DNA of 64,000 nt. Source: Rhizobium sp. 32-5/1. Lineage in GTDB: Bacteria > Pseudomonadota > Alphaproteobacteria > Rhizobiales > Rhizobiaceae. Location of the stretch: positions 434,001-498,000 of the forward strand of contig NZ_CP120639.1 in NCBI RefSeq assembly GCF_029537235.1, given 5' to 3'. The position numbers and the translations under genes were made by a program. This document shows, in pieces, positions 9,635 through 19,327 of the stretch (position 1 is the stretch's first letter; every line of letters starts with the position of its first letter). A model generated the notes under the pieces. That model saw only the letters and a program-made list of their open reading frames with translations, had not been told where the DNA came from and ran no database searches.

Positions 9635-11723
9635 GCAGGACATACCTTGCCGCATATCTGTTGTTATGCAGTCTCATCGCTGTTGCGGTCTGGATCATCG
9701 GCTATTCTTTGATCCTGCAGCTCGTCTACAAGGATAGTCGTATCCTTCAACTGACAGTCGCAGCCAACCCGTTTGCGCCGCTGCAGCAATTCTGGCTCTA
9801 TTCAGGAAATCGTGCGCTCCAGATCGCCGCTGTAGGGGCGCTCCTTCCTGCACTTGTGGTGGCCACGGCAGCCGGAATGTTCGGCTTGCGCCGCCCATCC
9901 AACCCACTGGGAGACGCAGCGTTTCAGAATATTGCCGCAATCCGGAGCGGAAGGTGGTTTCGCAAGGACGGACACGTCTTCGGCAAAATGGGTCGAAATG
10001 TCCTCAGGCGGCTCGATGATCGGCATCATCTCGTCATTGGCCCGACCCGATCAGGAAAAGGGGTGGGATACGTCATCCCGAACACTTTGATGTTTCCGGG
10101 GTCGATGATCGTTACCGATCTGAAAGGTGAGATTTTCCAGCGAACCGCAGGCTACCGAAAGGCAAACGGACACCAAGTCTTCCTGTTTTCGCCGGGTGCC
10201 TCAAAGACCCATCGGTGGAATCCGATGGATTTCGTTCGGCAGGATCGCGGCAGCCGTACGATCGACATCCAGAACATGGCGAGCATTCTCATTCCTGAAA
10301 CGCTCGGCTCCGACAATGCTATCTGGCAGGGAACTGCTCAGCAGGTCATTGCCGGGGTCATCAGTTATGTCCTGGAAAGCACCTACTACCGGAACCGTCG
10401 TAACCTTGGTGAGGTCAACAGCATCTTTAACTCAGGCGTTGACCTCCAGGTTCTGATGAAACTAATCAAGGAGAAGGAGCAGGATCTTTCAAGGTTCACG
10501 ACCGACAGCTTCAACGCGTACATTTCCCTCAATGAACGGGCGGCCCGCTCTGCGCTGCTCGATATTCAGAAGGCGATGCAGCCGTTTCGCAATGAACGCG
10601 TGATTGCGGCCACCAATGTGACCGACATCGACCTTGCTTCGATGCGCCGGCGGCCAGTATCGATCTACCTGGCGCCAAATATCAGCGATGTGACCATTCT
10701 ACGCCCCTCCTTACCTTGTTCGTGCAGCAAAGCATGGATCTCCTGACCCGCGATTTCGATCCAGGCGCCCTGCCTGCTTATTTTCTGCTGGATGAGTTTC
10801 GGCAGCTAAAGAGGATGGATGAGATCATGAACAAGCTCCCGTATGTAGCTGGTTATAATATCAAGATGGCCTTCATCATTCACGACCTCAAAAGCCTGGA
10901 TGAAATCTATGGCGAGACGTCTCGCCATTCCCTTCTCGGCAACTGCGGTCTGCAACTCATTCTCGGTGCCAATGACCAGGCCACGGCCGAGTATGCCTCT
11001 CGCGCGCTTGGCAAGAAGACCATCCGCTATCAGTCGGAGTCTCGAACTTTGGAATTGATGGGGCTGCCCCGGCGGACGAAAGTTGAACAGATTCGCGAAC
11101 GCGACCTGATGATGCCACAGGAGGTTCGTCAGATGCCGGAGGACCGAATGCTCCTGCTCGTGGAAGGGCAGAGGGCTATATTTGGACAAAAGCTCCGATT
11201 TCATGAAGAAGCTGGGTTCAGGACCGCAGCACAATACGCGGCTGAAAACCAGCCTACCGTCCCCGACGCGGAACTTGTTTCCCTGTTGCAGGTTCCGGCA
11301 GTTGCTGAGACCTATGGGGGTGTTTCGCCGCCATCAGACGGAGATCACGCGCAAGCTCCCGGCGAGGCGGCTGTTACCGAAATCCCAGTTGTCGTCGCCA
11401 AGGCATTGCAGTTGGCGCCGGACAGGAAGGGTCGAAACAATCCGGATTCAGGCTTCACTCAAGGACCTGCGGCCAGCCAGAATGACGAAGCCGCCGAAAA
11501 GATTGAGGCACGGCTAAAGCCTACTGCTGCACAGCTGCGCGCGACGATCGATGCAAAGCTAACGCAGGCAAATGGCGCCTCGGCGAGAAGCAGACAAAGC
11601 ATCGTGGAGATCTTAAAGCAGACAGTTCCTGATCCAGCAGAAGCTTCCGCTGTCTCCTCCAGCAGATTGGATCGGAACAGCGCGATCATTTCCGGCGTAC
11701 CGTCGACACCGGTAACGGCGTGA
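9631..11723 (+). CDS. virD4: VirD4-type coupling protein, frame-disrupted
   Basis: T4SS coupling protein that brings the relaxase-DNA complex to the channel. It has N-terminal membrane helices, Walker A GPTRSGKGVG near residue 137, and Walker B YFLLDEFRQL near residue 385. The corrected length is about 697 residues. The last ~150 residues are a polar, Ala/Pro-rich tail of low complexity. The frame breaks in the C4 run 10704-10707; one more C joins the two halves (ILRPLLTLFVQQSMDLL). Starting at 9631 overlaps the virB11 end. Being last in the virB operon is typical of many conjugative VirB systems, unlike the Ti plasmid where virD4 is separate. Confidence 0.9.
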
Positions 11724-12182
11724 CCACTGGCAACGAGATAACTGGCGATCGGAATACCTGATCCACATCAAATATCGAGGGCCCTCGCCCCGGGCTGGAG
11801 CAGGTTTAGGAGCCGGTCGATCCATGCGCGTCCGACAGTACGGTGCCTCGCGCAGTTGTCCAGGCGACGGCATGATGACGATAGAGCTCTATGACGCGGG
11901 TAGCTGGGTGGGCCACGCTCTCCAAGGTCGCCTAACCATCTTTTACGGTGTGACCGACCATACTCACATTCATCTCAGTTGAACCAAGATGCGAGGTAAG
12001 CGGTGTTTTCCTCGCACATTGACCAAGCTCGATTGGGCTTTCCGAAAAATGCCGCTACGACATTGATGGCAAGAATGCGCCACAAGCGGTCATCGGATAG
12101 CTTCGCGTTGACGGATGTTGGCTCGGCTCTAAAAGCGCCGAGTTTGGAGCTGCTCGCTGTAGTCGTCATCACAATACCTGTT
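11724..12182. other. gene-poor spacer after virD4
   Basis: 459 bases with no convincing gene. It holds one copy of the left half of a dispersed repeat (12001-12082, listed separately). A 53-codon plus-strand frame at 11824-11982 (MRVRQYGASRSC...) has no recognisable features. The spacer separates the T4SS operon from the converging hydrolase operon. Confidence 0.6.
12001..12082. repeat. dispersed repeat, left half, copy A
   Basis: These 82 bases match 28602-28683 at roughly nine positions in ten (CGGTGTTTTCC..GCACATTGACCA, AAAAATGCCG.TACGAC, TTGATGGCAAGAATGCGCCA). On the minus strand both copies read WRILAINVV.AFF...NR.WSMC.ENT, which hints at the remains of one coding element. The right half found at 28678-28738 is absent here. 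Confidence 0.75.
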
Positions 12183-12945
12183 CTAATCGGCAGCGCCTGC
12201 GTTCAAAATTACTTCAGCCACCCTTTCAGGCTGCGATAACATCACCACATGGCTCGCCGATAGCTCTGTGGTCGTCGCCTTGATCGCCTTTGCCATGGCC
12301 TCTTGGGCGGCGGGAGCAATCATACCGTCCTGTGTCGCCACCACGTACCAACTCGGCTTCGTTTCGTAGGCGGCTAGTCTTCTCGTCGAAGATGCCGGAG
12401 AAGGCAGGTCCCTGGGTCGCCGCGGTGATGCGAATTTCCGCGGGTGAAAGGTCCTGCGCAAAATACTTCGCAACTGCCTCGTCGCTCAGGCGAAGGTAAC
12501 CTGCGCTGTCCGGTTGGAGTTGAGCAAGCCACGGCGCTGGAGGCTGCCCGTTGCCGAGGTCGTTGATCGACACGCCTTTGGGCGGCGCGAACGCGGCGAC
12601 ATAGACCAGCGCTTTCACTTTGTCGTCGACGCCTGCCTGAGTGATGACCACGCCCGCCCAGGAGTGGCCTACGAGAATGACCGAACCCGGCTGGGCATCG
12701 ATGACCCTTTTCGTTGCATCGACATCGCCTGCCAGCGAATTGAGCGGGTTCTGGACCGCAACTACGCGCAAGCCCTTGGCTTCGAGAAGCGGAATGACTT
12801 TGCGCCAACTCGAGCCGTCGGCGAACGCTCCGTGCACGAGAACGACAGTTGTCGGATTCGGCATCGAAGCAGCCTGGGCGTCGGAGTGGCCGAGCGTTGC
12901 GGCGAGCATGGTCGCGGCGGCACCGATTAGAGAGGATTTGGACAT
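12183..12945 (-). CDS. alpha/beta hydrolase with signal peptide, frame-disrupted
   Basis: Begins MSKSSLIGAAATMLAATLG with an apparent signal peptide. The family features are the oxyanion-side motif VLVHGAFADGSSW and the nucleophile elbow GHSWAG (Ser). The catalytic His is probably in ASHVVMLSQPERVA near the C-terminus, reached only in the second frame. The frame changes near 12378-12384 (between FDEKT and AAYETKPSWYVVATQDG) by a net +1 or -2 bases. This is the salicylate-esterase-like or HNL-like group of hydrolases; the substrate cannot be told. It is the last gene of a four-gene minus-strand operon, 42 bases after the dehydrogenase. Confidence 0.78.
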
Positions 12946-12987
12946 AGCAGCTTCCTTGGGGGTAGTTGGAGCAAAATGACAAAGGGC

Positions 12988-13779
12988 TCAGAGGGTATCG
13001 ATAACGCCGCCGTCTACGCGAACGGCCGCTCCTGTCGTGGCGGACGCGAGCGGCGACGCTAGATAGGTCACGAGGTTGGCGACCTCGTCGACGCTGGCGG
13101 CGCGCTGTATGATGGAGGTGCTGCGGTGTTGTCTCACGAAGCTGGCAGCGACCTGCTCGATCGGCAGACCCGTCTTTGCTTGCTCGTCTGCGAGCATGGA
13201 TTCGACGCCCTTGGAGAGCGTGGGGCCGGGAAGGACCGAGTTCACGGTGACTCCCGTTCCCGCCATTCGCTTGGCGAGCCCTCTGGCAACGGCGACATCT
13301 GCGGTCTTCGTAACTCCATAATGGATCATGTCGACCGGGATGTTGAAGGCGGATTCAGATGCCAGGAAGATCACTCTGCCCCAGTCCCGTCGCCGCATTC
13401 CCGGAAGATAAGCCCGGGAAAGCCTTACGCCCGACATCACGTTAACCTGCCAATGTCTATCCCACACGTCATCTCCGGCGTCGAAGAAGTCGATTGGTTG
13501 GAAGATCCCTGCATTGTTGATCAGAATATCGAGGTGAGGAACCTCGGCGACGAGTGCCGCGCACCCCTCCGCGGTCGAAACATCCGCGGCGACGGTCTTA
13601 ATGGTACTGACCGAAAGCTCGGCCGTGAGGCGTTTGGCCGCAGACGCGGTCTTGTCTTCCGAGCGGCCGTTGACCACGACCTGAGCGCCAGCTTTCGCAA
13701 GCTGGCGCGCGATCGCGTAGCCGATGCCCTCAGTTGAGCCGGTCACCAGGGCCGTTTTGCCTGTGAGATCGATTTGCAT
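12988..13779 (-). CDS. short-chain dehydrogenase/reductase (SDR)
   Basis: 263 residues of a classical SDR, probably NAD(P)-dependent and cytoplasmic. It shows the cofactor motif TGSTEGIG near residue 14, the NNAG motif (ILINNAGIF), a serine in FLASESAF, and YxxxK as HYGVTK. The end GAAVRVDGGVIDTL is typical of the family. The Arg in NGRSED at the end of beta-2 suggests a preference for NADPH (inference). It lies 12 bases downstream of the cysteine hydrolase gene in the same operon. The substrate is not known. Confidence 0.9.
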   Translation of the reverse strand: MQIDLTGKTALVTGSTEGIGYAIARQLAKAGAQVVVNGRSEDKTASAAKRLTAELSVSTIKTVAADVSTAEGCAALVAEVPHLDILINNAGIFQPIDFFDAGDDVWDRHWQVNVMSGVRLSRAYLPGMRRRDWGRVIFLASESAFNIPVDMIHYGVTKTADVAVARGLAKRMAGTGVTVNSVLPGPTLSKGVESMLADEQAKTGLPIEQVAASFVRQHRSTSIIQRAASVDEVANLVTYLASPLASATTGAAVRVDGGVIDTL

Positions 13780-13791
13780 GATATGGCTCCC

Positions 13792-14403
13792 TCAATGGCC
13801 TTCGATTGCGAACAGGATTTCGGCGAAGCTTGGAACCGTCTTCTCCCGGTTCCAGTCGCGTTGGAGCTCGCAAATAAGCTGAACCCACGAGACGGGTTTC
13901 GCACCCGCTTGGATCAAGCGTTCGACGCCGAGATCATGCGCCTCGTGCGAGGTGCCGCCGACGCAGTCGATGACGGGATAGACCTCAAACCCTTCATTGA
14001 TCGCATCGAGCGCCGGATGCACCAGGCAGACTTCAGTCCAAAGCGCAGCCATGATGAGCTTCGTGCGTTCGGTGGCCTTCACAGCCTTATTGAAGTCTTC
14101 GTCCTCCCACGCATTGATCGACGTGCGATCGATCGGGGCGACCCCTGTCAGAACATCGGTGATCTGATGGATGGTCGGTTGGTTCCGTCCGGTTGCCACA
14201 TTCACTGTCGAAAGAACGACGGGCATTTCGTAGAGCTTGGCGATCCGCGCCAGCGCTGTGATGTTGGCGACCAGCTCGCGCTTCGGGCGTGAGGCGATCG
14301 ACGACACTTGTACCGGCTGGAAGTCGATAATAACGATGGCTGCGTTATTGGGCGTGAGAAGATGGTCCTCGCACGGGTCGCGCGGTTTGGCGAAAGAAGT
14401 CAT
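13792..14403 (-). CDS. isochorismatase-like cysteine hydrolase (YcaC type)
   Basis: 203 residues of the isochorismatase-like hydrolase superfamily. The catalytic Asp is in VIIDFQP near residue 27, and the nucleophilic Cys is in LWTEVCLVHPA. The SINAWEDEDF segment resembles the YcaC subgroup, whose substrate is unknown, rather than true isochorismatases or nicotinamidases. No signal peptide is present. It sits 9 bases after the hydrolase-cupin gene in the operon and probably acts on the same compound. Confidence 0.87.
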   Translation of the reverse strand: MTSFAKPRDPCEDHLLTPNNAAIVIIDFQPVQVSSIASRPKRELVANITALARIAKLYEMPVVLSTVNVATGRNQPTIHQITDVLTGVAPIDRTSINAWEDEDFNKAVKATERTKLIMAALWTEVCLVHPALDAINEGFEVYPVIDCVGGTSHEAHDLGVERLIQAGAKPVSWVQLICELQRDWNREKTVPSFAEILFAIEGH

Positions 14404-14412
14404 GTTCCCCTC

Positions 14413-15753
14413 CTATTGATTTTCGGACGGCGCATCGGCGGCGTCGACATAGTGGGTGTCGGATGGTCCAAGCCCCGTTATGAAGACCACGGCAGGTTTG
14501 TCCTTCGTGAACGCGAAATGCTCGACGTTTGCTGGCTCGGTATAGAAGCCGCCTGGCCCGAGGACAGACGCGGCCTTATCGCTCGCTTTCGGTCCGTAGC
14601 CGAAGTGCCATTCGCCGGAAACCACCAGCGCGGTCCTGTTGTCGCGATGAGTGTGGGACGCGATCTTAGTGTTCGCTGGCACATGGAGCTCGATGGCGTA
14701 AGGTCCGGCTTCTTTCGGGTCACCTGATAGTACGATCATCTCCACTCCCTTGAGCTTAGACGTGCCTGCTCCCGCCTCGTCGCGGCCAAGCACGGCCACC
14801 TCGTCGGCGGTAAGGCGAACCTGTGGCAGTTCACCGGGGGCCGTGCTCGCCAGGAAGGCGCGGATGGTGGCAACCGTTGCTTTGGGCTGTTCTTCCATGA
14901 GCCAATGTCCAGAGTCGGCGATGACGGCTTGGCGCACGTTGTCAGCGGCAAACCGCATCACAAATGCCATCGTCGGCCCGAATGAGTGATCTCCACCGAC
15001 AGCTAGGACCGGCATCTGTAAACGCCCGGACTCGAGTGCGGCTCGGTTGTCGACCGCGTCTTGATCGAATGCCGCGAACTGCTGGAACCCGGCATGCATT
15101 CGTCCCGGCTTCGAGTACAGCTCGGCATAGTGCGCGCGCGCAGCTTCGGTAAAGCGGGAGGGCTTCGCCGAGAACTCGTTCCAGAACCTATCGAGATAGA
15201 CGCGCTCCCTTCCTTCCACGAGGCGCTCCATGTCGCGCCCGCCGAAGCGGAAATGCCAGAGCAGCGGGTTCTTCAGAACCTCTTCCCATGGTCCGATGCC
15301 AGGGACAGGAGCATCCATCACAACGAGACTTTTCGTGCGGTCGGGATGGGCCTTTGCAAATGCGTAGGCGACCATATTTCCAATATCGTGGCCGACGACA
15401 TCAGCTTCACCTACTTTAAGCGCATCAAGGATGCCCGCGAGGTCTTCCGCCTGGTTGACCTTGGCGAAGCCCTCCGTCTCCACCGCCGATAATCCCATCC
15501 CGCGCAGATCAGGCGCGATCACGGTATGGTCTGCCATCAGCTCTTCGGCCAGCGGAGCCCACATGTCCCCGGTGTCGCCGTAGCCGTGCACCATGAGGAC
15601 CGCCGGGCCTTTGCCGCCGATTCTCACGTGGATTGTTGTGCCGTTCGTTCTGATCGCTTCCGTCCTGAAGGATTTGGGAAAGACGAACGACTCCGCCAGT
15701 GCGTCGCCGCTCATGACGACGCAGGCAACCATTGCAAGAAGTATCTGCTTCAT
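14413..15753 (-). CDS. exported epoxide hydrolase-like alpha/beta hydrolase fused to a cupin
   Basis: 446 residues. A signal peptide (MKQILLAMVACVVMSGDALA) is followed by an alpha/beta hydrolase of about 280 residues. Its VHGYGDTGDMW, nucleophile VVGHDIGN (Asp in place of Ser) and ADSGHWLMEEQP (His) place it with epoxide hydrolases and haloalkane or haloacetate dehalogenases. After about residue 320 comes a cupin domain: ELHVPANTKIASHTHRDN, with VVSGEWHFGYG and VEHFAF, supplying possible metal-binding His residues. This hydrolase-cupin fusion is unusual. It is the first gene of the operon, divergent from the AraC genes across about 240 bases. Confidence 0.85.
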   Translation of the reverse strand: MKQILLAMVACVVMSGDALAESFVFPKSFRTEAIRTNGTTIHVRIGGKGPAVLMVHGYGDTGDMWAPLAEELMADHTVIAPDLRGMGLSAVETEGFAKVNQAEDLAGILDALKVGEADVVGHDIGNMVAYAFAKAHPDRTKSLVVMDAPVPGIGPWEEVLKNPLLWHFRFGGRDMERLVEGRERVYLDRFWNEFSAKPSRFTEAARAHYAELYSKPGRMHAGFQQFAAFDQDAVDNRAALESGRLQMPVLAVGGDHSFGPTMAFVMRFAADNVRQAVIADSGHWLMEEQPKATVATIRAFLASTAPGELPQVRLTADEVAVLGRDEAGAGTSKLKGVEMIVLSGDPKEAGPYAIELHVPANTKIASHTHRDNRTALVVSGEWHFGYGPKASDKAASVLGPGGFYTEPANVEHFAFTKDKPAVVFITGLGPSDTHYVDAADAPSENQ

Positions 15754-15991
15754 TTGGAACTACCCTCCGTTTGCAGGCGGGAATTGACGCAGAACGGCGG
15801 GGGAAAATATTGACGATTGTTGTCTTCCTTAGTCCAAAATGCGCGTCATCGAAGTGACAACGGTCCTGGCATCGAGCAATCGCTTTCATAGGTTCAATAT
15901 CCGACAAAAAGGACAAGATTGTTCAAGACGGAGGTGACTGACCGATGTAATCATGTGGCTGACGACCCTGTATTTTTCGAAGAGGGAAAGC
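15754..15991. promoter_or_regulatory. divergent promoter region between hydrolase operon and AraC array
   Basis: 238 bases between the start of the hydrolase-cupin gene (minus) and the first AraC gene (plus). The divergent layout is typical of an AraC activator facing its target operon. No exact operator repeat could be identified by eye, so binding sites remain unassigned. Confidence 0.5.
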
Positions 15992-16903
15992 GTGCGATCC
16001 GATCTTGCGATAAGTCCGGACTTCGTAAGCCATTTCAAAACGGCTTCGGTTTCGAGTTTGCTCGCCGCCGGGCCCAAGAAATCACGCTTGTTCGTCTCTC
16101 GTGTGCGCAGGGACACTCCCGGTTATGGTCTCGCGCCGCCCCAGGGACATCAGTTCGGCGCGGTCTTCGCCGTCCTCCTGCAGCTAAAGGAACAGACCAA
16201 CCGCGAACTTTTCATTGACGGCAAATGCGTCCATCGCGGGTCCTACGCTGCCCGCACGACCAGCATCGTCAACTTCCTCGAAAAGCCGGTCGCAAATCTG
16301 CTCAGTCCTTTCGACAACCTCATCTTCATTGTTCCGCAGGCGGCGCTTGACGAGATCGCAGAAGAAACAGGAGTGCGTCGGATAGACCAACTCAGGTGCG
16401 AGCGCGGCGGCGTCTTTGATGAGACGGTCTGGCACCTCGGCAACGCGCTTCTCCCCGCGCTGGAGCGTCCACACGAAATCGGCCCGCGTTACGCCGACCA
16501 GATGATGCTAGCCATCAACACGTATTTCGCCCAGACCTTCGGCGACATGCGGGCTGGTAAGTCCACCACCGGAAGATTGGCCGACTGGCAATTGCGGCGC
16601 GCCAAGGAGGCGATGACTTCCATCGCCGAGGAAGACCTGTCGTTGGCCGAACTGGCGAGGCATTGCGGGCTGTCGGTGAGCTACTTTGTTCGCGCCTTCA
16701 AGATGACGACGGGTGATCCTCCCCATCGATGGATGTTGCGCGAACGTGTGGAGCGTTCGAAGGGATTCCTGGCGCATGCAGACGCAAGCCTGGCCGAGAT
16801 CGCGGTGGGTTGCGGCTTCGCAGATCAAAGCCATTTCACCCGGATGTTCAAGTCATTCGTCGGCGTCACCCCGGCGGCTTGGCGGCGGGCGATGAAATCT
16901 TGA
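15992..16903 (+). CDS. AraC-family transcriptional regulator 1
   Basis: 303 residues from a GTG start at 15992 preceded by GAGGGAAAG. This start is preferred to the ATG at 15953 because it gives the same length and alignment as the second regulator (VRSDLA..FVSHFK against VNADPA..FVSPFK). The N-terminal effector domain covers about 200 residues. The C-terminus has two helix-turn-helix motifs: LSLAELARHCGLSVSYFVRAFK and IAVGCGFADQSHFTRMFK, ending TPAAWRR. It probably controls the divergent hydrolase operon (inference from position). Confidence 0.9.
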   Translation: MRSDLAISPDFVSHFKTASVSSLLAAGPKKSRLFVSRVRRDTPGYGLAPPQGHQFGAVFAVLLQLKEQTNRELFIDGKCVHRGSYAARTTSIVNFLEKPVANLLSPFDNLIFIVPQAALDEIAEETGVRRIDQLRCERGGVFDETVWHLGNALLPALERPHEIGPRYADQMMLAINTYFAQTFGDMRAGKSTTGRLADWQLRRAKEAMTSIAEEDLSLAELARHCGLSVSYFVRAFKMTTGDPPHRWMLRERVERSKGFLAHADASLAEIAVGCGFADQSHFTRMFKSFVGVTPAAWRRAMKS

Positions 16904-17042
16904 GGTGCGAGCCGCGATGTGGTTCGTTTCCAACAAAGCTAACGATGTTCAAGTTGGGAGACTTGCATCGCGTTAGTTTCGAAACGGGGGCGAAACTCGA
17001 TCCCATGATCGAGGGCTGGCCAAAGAAAAACGGAGGCGTTGC

Positions 17043-17954
17043 GTGAATGCCGATCCAGCCTACGGTCAGAACTTCGTAAGCCCGTTCAAAGCGGATTCTG
17101 TTTCGCAATTGGTCGTCTCCGGCCCGCGGAAGTCGCGGTTGCTGGTCTCACGTTTGCGGAGGGACACGCCGGGGCATGGGTTGGTGGCTGCTCCGCAACA
17201 TGAAGGGGGCCGCGTATTCTCCGTCCTCCTACAGTTGCGGGAGCAGACCAATAGAGAGCTTTTCCTCGATGAGAAATGTGTGCATCGGGGATCGTATGCG
17301 GCCCGGACGACAAGTATCGTCAACCACATCGAGAAGCCTCTCGCGAACCTGTTGAGCCCGTTCGACAACCTCATGTTCACGGTGCCCCAAACGGCCCTCG
17401 ACGAAATAGCCGACGAACGGGGCGTCACCCGGATCAATCAGCTCCACTGTCCACCCGGCGGCGTATTCGACGAGACCATCTGGCACTTGGGCAATGCATT
17501 ACTTCCGGCTCTGGAGAGGCCTCATGAAGTCGGCTCTCTTTACGCCCAGCAAGTGATGCTCGCCATCAACACGTATTTCGCGCACACTTTCGGTGGCTTG
17601 CGGCCCATCAGAGACGCGAACGGCATGCTGGCACCGTGGCAGTTCCGTAGAGCCACGCAGATGATGACCTCGCTTTCCGACGACGATCTGTCGCTCAAGG
17701 AACTGGCATCTCAGTGTGGATTGTCCGCGAGCTACTTCGTTCGCGCGTTCAAGGCTACTACGGGAGACTCCCCGCACAGGTGGATTCTGCGTCACAGGAT
17801 CGAGTGTTCCAAGGCAATGCTTGCCCACGGAGAGGCGTCCTTGGTGGACATTGCCGCGAGCTGCGGATTCGCGGACCAGAGCCACTTCACACGCATGTTC
17901 AAATCGTTTGTCGGCATTACCCCCGCCGCGTGGCGACGGTCTGTCAAAGCATGA
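17043..17954 (+). CDS. AraC-family transcriptional regulator 2
   Basis: 303 residues, a close paralogue of regulator 1 and of exactly equal length. It shares blocks such as HRGSYAARTTSIVN, NLLSPFDNL, GGVFDETIWHLGNALLPAL and the HTH pair SLKELASQCGLSASYFVRAF with AASCGFADQSHFTRMFK. The GTG start at 17043 has GGAGG about 6 bases upstream. Its last codons overlap the start of regulator 3 (ATGA at 17951-17954). Tandem duplication is the simplest origin. It may respond to a related effector. Confidence 0.9.
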   Translation: MNADPAYGQNFVSPFKADSVSQLVVSGPRKSRLLVSRLRRDTPGHGLVAAPQHEGGRVFSVLLQLREQTNRELFLDEKCVHRGSYAARTTSIVNHIEKPLANLLSPFDNLMFTVPQTALDEIADERGVTRINQLHCPPGGVFDETIWHLGNALLPALERPHEVGSLYAQQVMLAINTYFAHTFGGLRPIRDANGMLAPWQFRRATQMMTSLSDDDLSLKELASQCGLSASYFVRAFKATTGDSPHRWILRHRIECSKAMLAHGEASLVDIAASCGFADQSHFTRMFKSFVGITPAAWRRSVKA

Positions 17955-18891
17955 TTGCTACAATCGAGAAACAACAGGAGCAGAAATTGGAATCCGACCA
18001 CCAATATGCACAGAGGCAAGTTCGGCAGTTCAAGACAGACGCCCTTTCGCAGATCGTGGCGTCCGGTCTCGGGAATTCGAAACTGCTTGTCTCTCGGGTG
18101 CGGCGTGACGCGCCTGATCATGGCTTCGCCACGCCGACGCGGCCGGATTCCGTCTACTCGATCCTCGTCCAGCTCAGAACGCAGGAACGCAGGGAACTTT
18201 ACCTCAATGATAGACTCGCCCACCAAGGTGCGTTTCCAGAGCGGACCGTTTCGGTCGTCGACCACTGGCAAAGACCAAAGGCCAATCTTCTAAGTGCGTT
18301 TGACACCATCATATTTACCGTGCCCCAATCGGCACTCAACGAGGTGGCGGAGGACCAAGGAGTGCGGCCGCCCGAAACGCTCGCCTGCGAGGTCCAAGGG
18401 AGATTTGACGACACGCTCTGGAGCCTTGCGCAGTCTCTCTTGCCTGCGCTTGAGCGACCCGAAGAAGCCGGATTGATGTATGCGGAGCGGGTGCTGCTCG
18501 CCAGCACGACCTACTTCGCCCACGCTTTTGGCGGAATGCGCCCTCCGGCAGATGCGGGACACCGACTGTCTGCAAAGCAGGTCGACTCGGCGCTTGACCT
18601 TATGCATGACCATTTTGGCACCGATCTTTCTCTGTCGGTCCTGGCGGCGGAGATGAACCTCACCGCAAGCCAATTCGCGCGGGCGTTCCGACGAACGACT
18701 GGAAAAACGCCGGATGGATGGATGCGGCTTCATCGTATCGAGCAAGCCAAGACCATGATGCGCCACAGCTCGACGCCGATCGAGCACATCGCCCTGCTGT
18801 GCGGCTTCGCGACCTCGGGACATTTTACACGGATTTTTCGGACGTTGTCGGCTCCACGCCTGAGGCTTGGCGCAGGCAGGTCCTGAACTAA
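17951..18891 (+). CDS. AraC-family transcriptional regulator 3, frame-disrupted at the end
   Basis: About 312 residues and more diverged than the first two regulators, but with the same plan: the N-terminal domain contains LLVSRVRRDAPDHG, NLLSAFDTIIFTVPQ and DTLWSLAQSLLPALERP. The HTH motifs are LSVLAAEMNLTASQFARAF and IALLCGFATSGHFTRIFR. Near 18846-18848 one G appears to be missing: the expected end is VGSTPEAWRRQVLN, stopping at 18889-18891, while the written frame ends at 18886. It is translationally coupled to regulator 2 by a 4-base overlap. Confidence 0.85.
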
Positions 18892-19327
18892 AATCGTGGC
18901 GGGTGCGGGACGGCAGCTTTGGGCCAACTCGGGCCATGGCCATACGTCTCCCTCGCGCCAATAGGAGACATGGACTGCTTCGATGTTGGAGGCTGGAATG
19001 GGGCCGGAGGCGGACGGTCTTGTTATAAACCCAGCATTTAGCGAAACGGACATTCGCGCTTGGTAGGCGCATAGTCACTTGCGGCCCATTGCAGACCTCC
19101 ATCACCCGACCAAATACTGCACCGCACCTGCCGCATTCCCGACATTCGTCAGTCACGCAGCATTTTTGATGGATGAATGTCGGCACGACGGGCGGAGCGG
19201 CCTACTCCAATTTTTTGCTGGAGTATCCCCGCTCGAAGTTGCCATATATATATATCGGCAGGCAATCCCACGTCTGGAAGTATCAGGACGCGGTCGGTCA
19301 CTCATCACAGCATTGGCTGCGAAGAGA
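18892..19327. other. gene-poor spacer with repeat remnant
   Basis: 436 bases between the third AraC gene and the convergent PAS-protein gene. No supported gene is present. It carries the right half of the dispersed repeat (18954-19014). A simple TA run (ATATATATAT) lies near 19245-19254. Confidence 0.6.
18954..19014. repeat. dispersed repeat, right half, copy C
   Basis: About 61 bases, nearly identical to 28678-28738 (GCGCCAATAG.AGACATGGAC, TGGAGGCTGGAATGGGGCCG). The left half present at 12001 and 28602 is missing. On the minus strand it reads SASGPIPASNIEAVHV.YWR, as in copy B. Confidence 0.78.

Noticed and set aside
18290-19186. 298-codon minus-strand frame over the third AraC gene
   Set aside because: It lies opposite a clear AraC HTH domain and has Arg/Ser-rich shadow composition.
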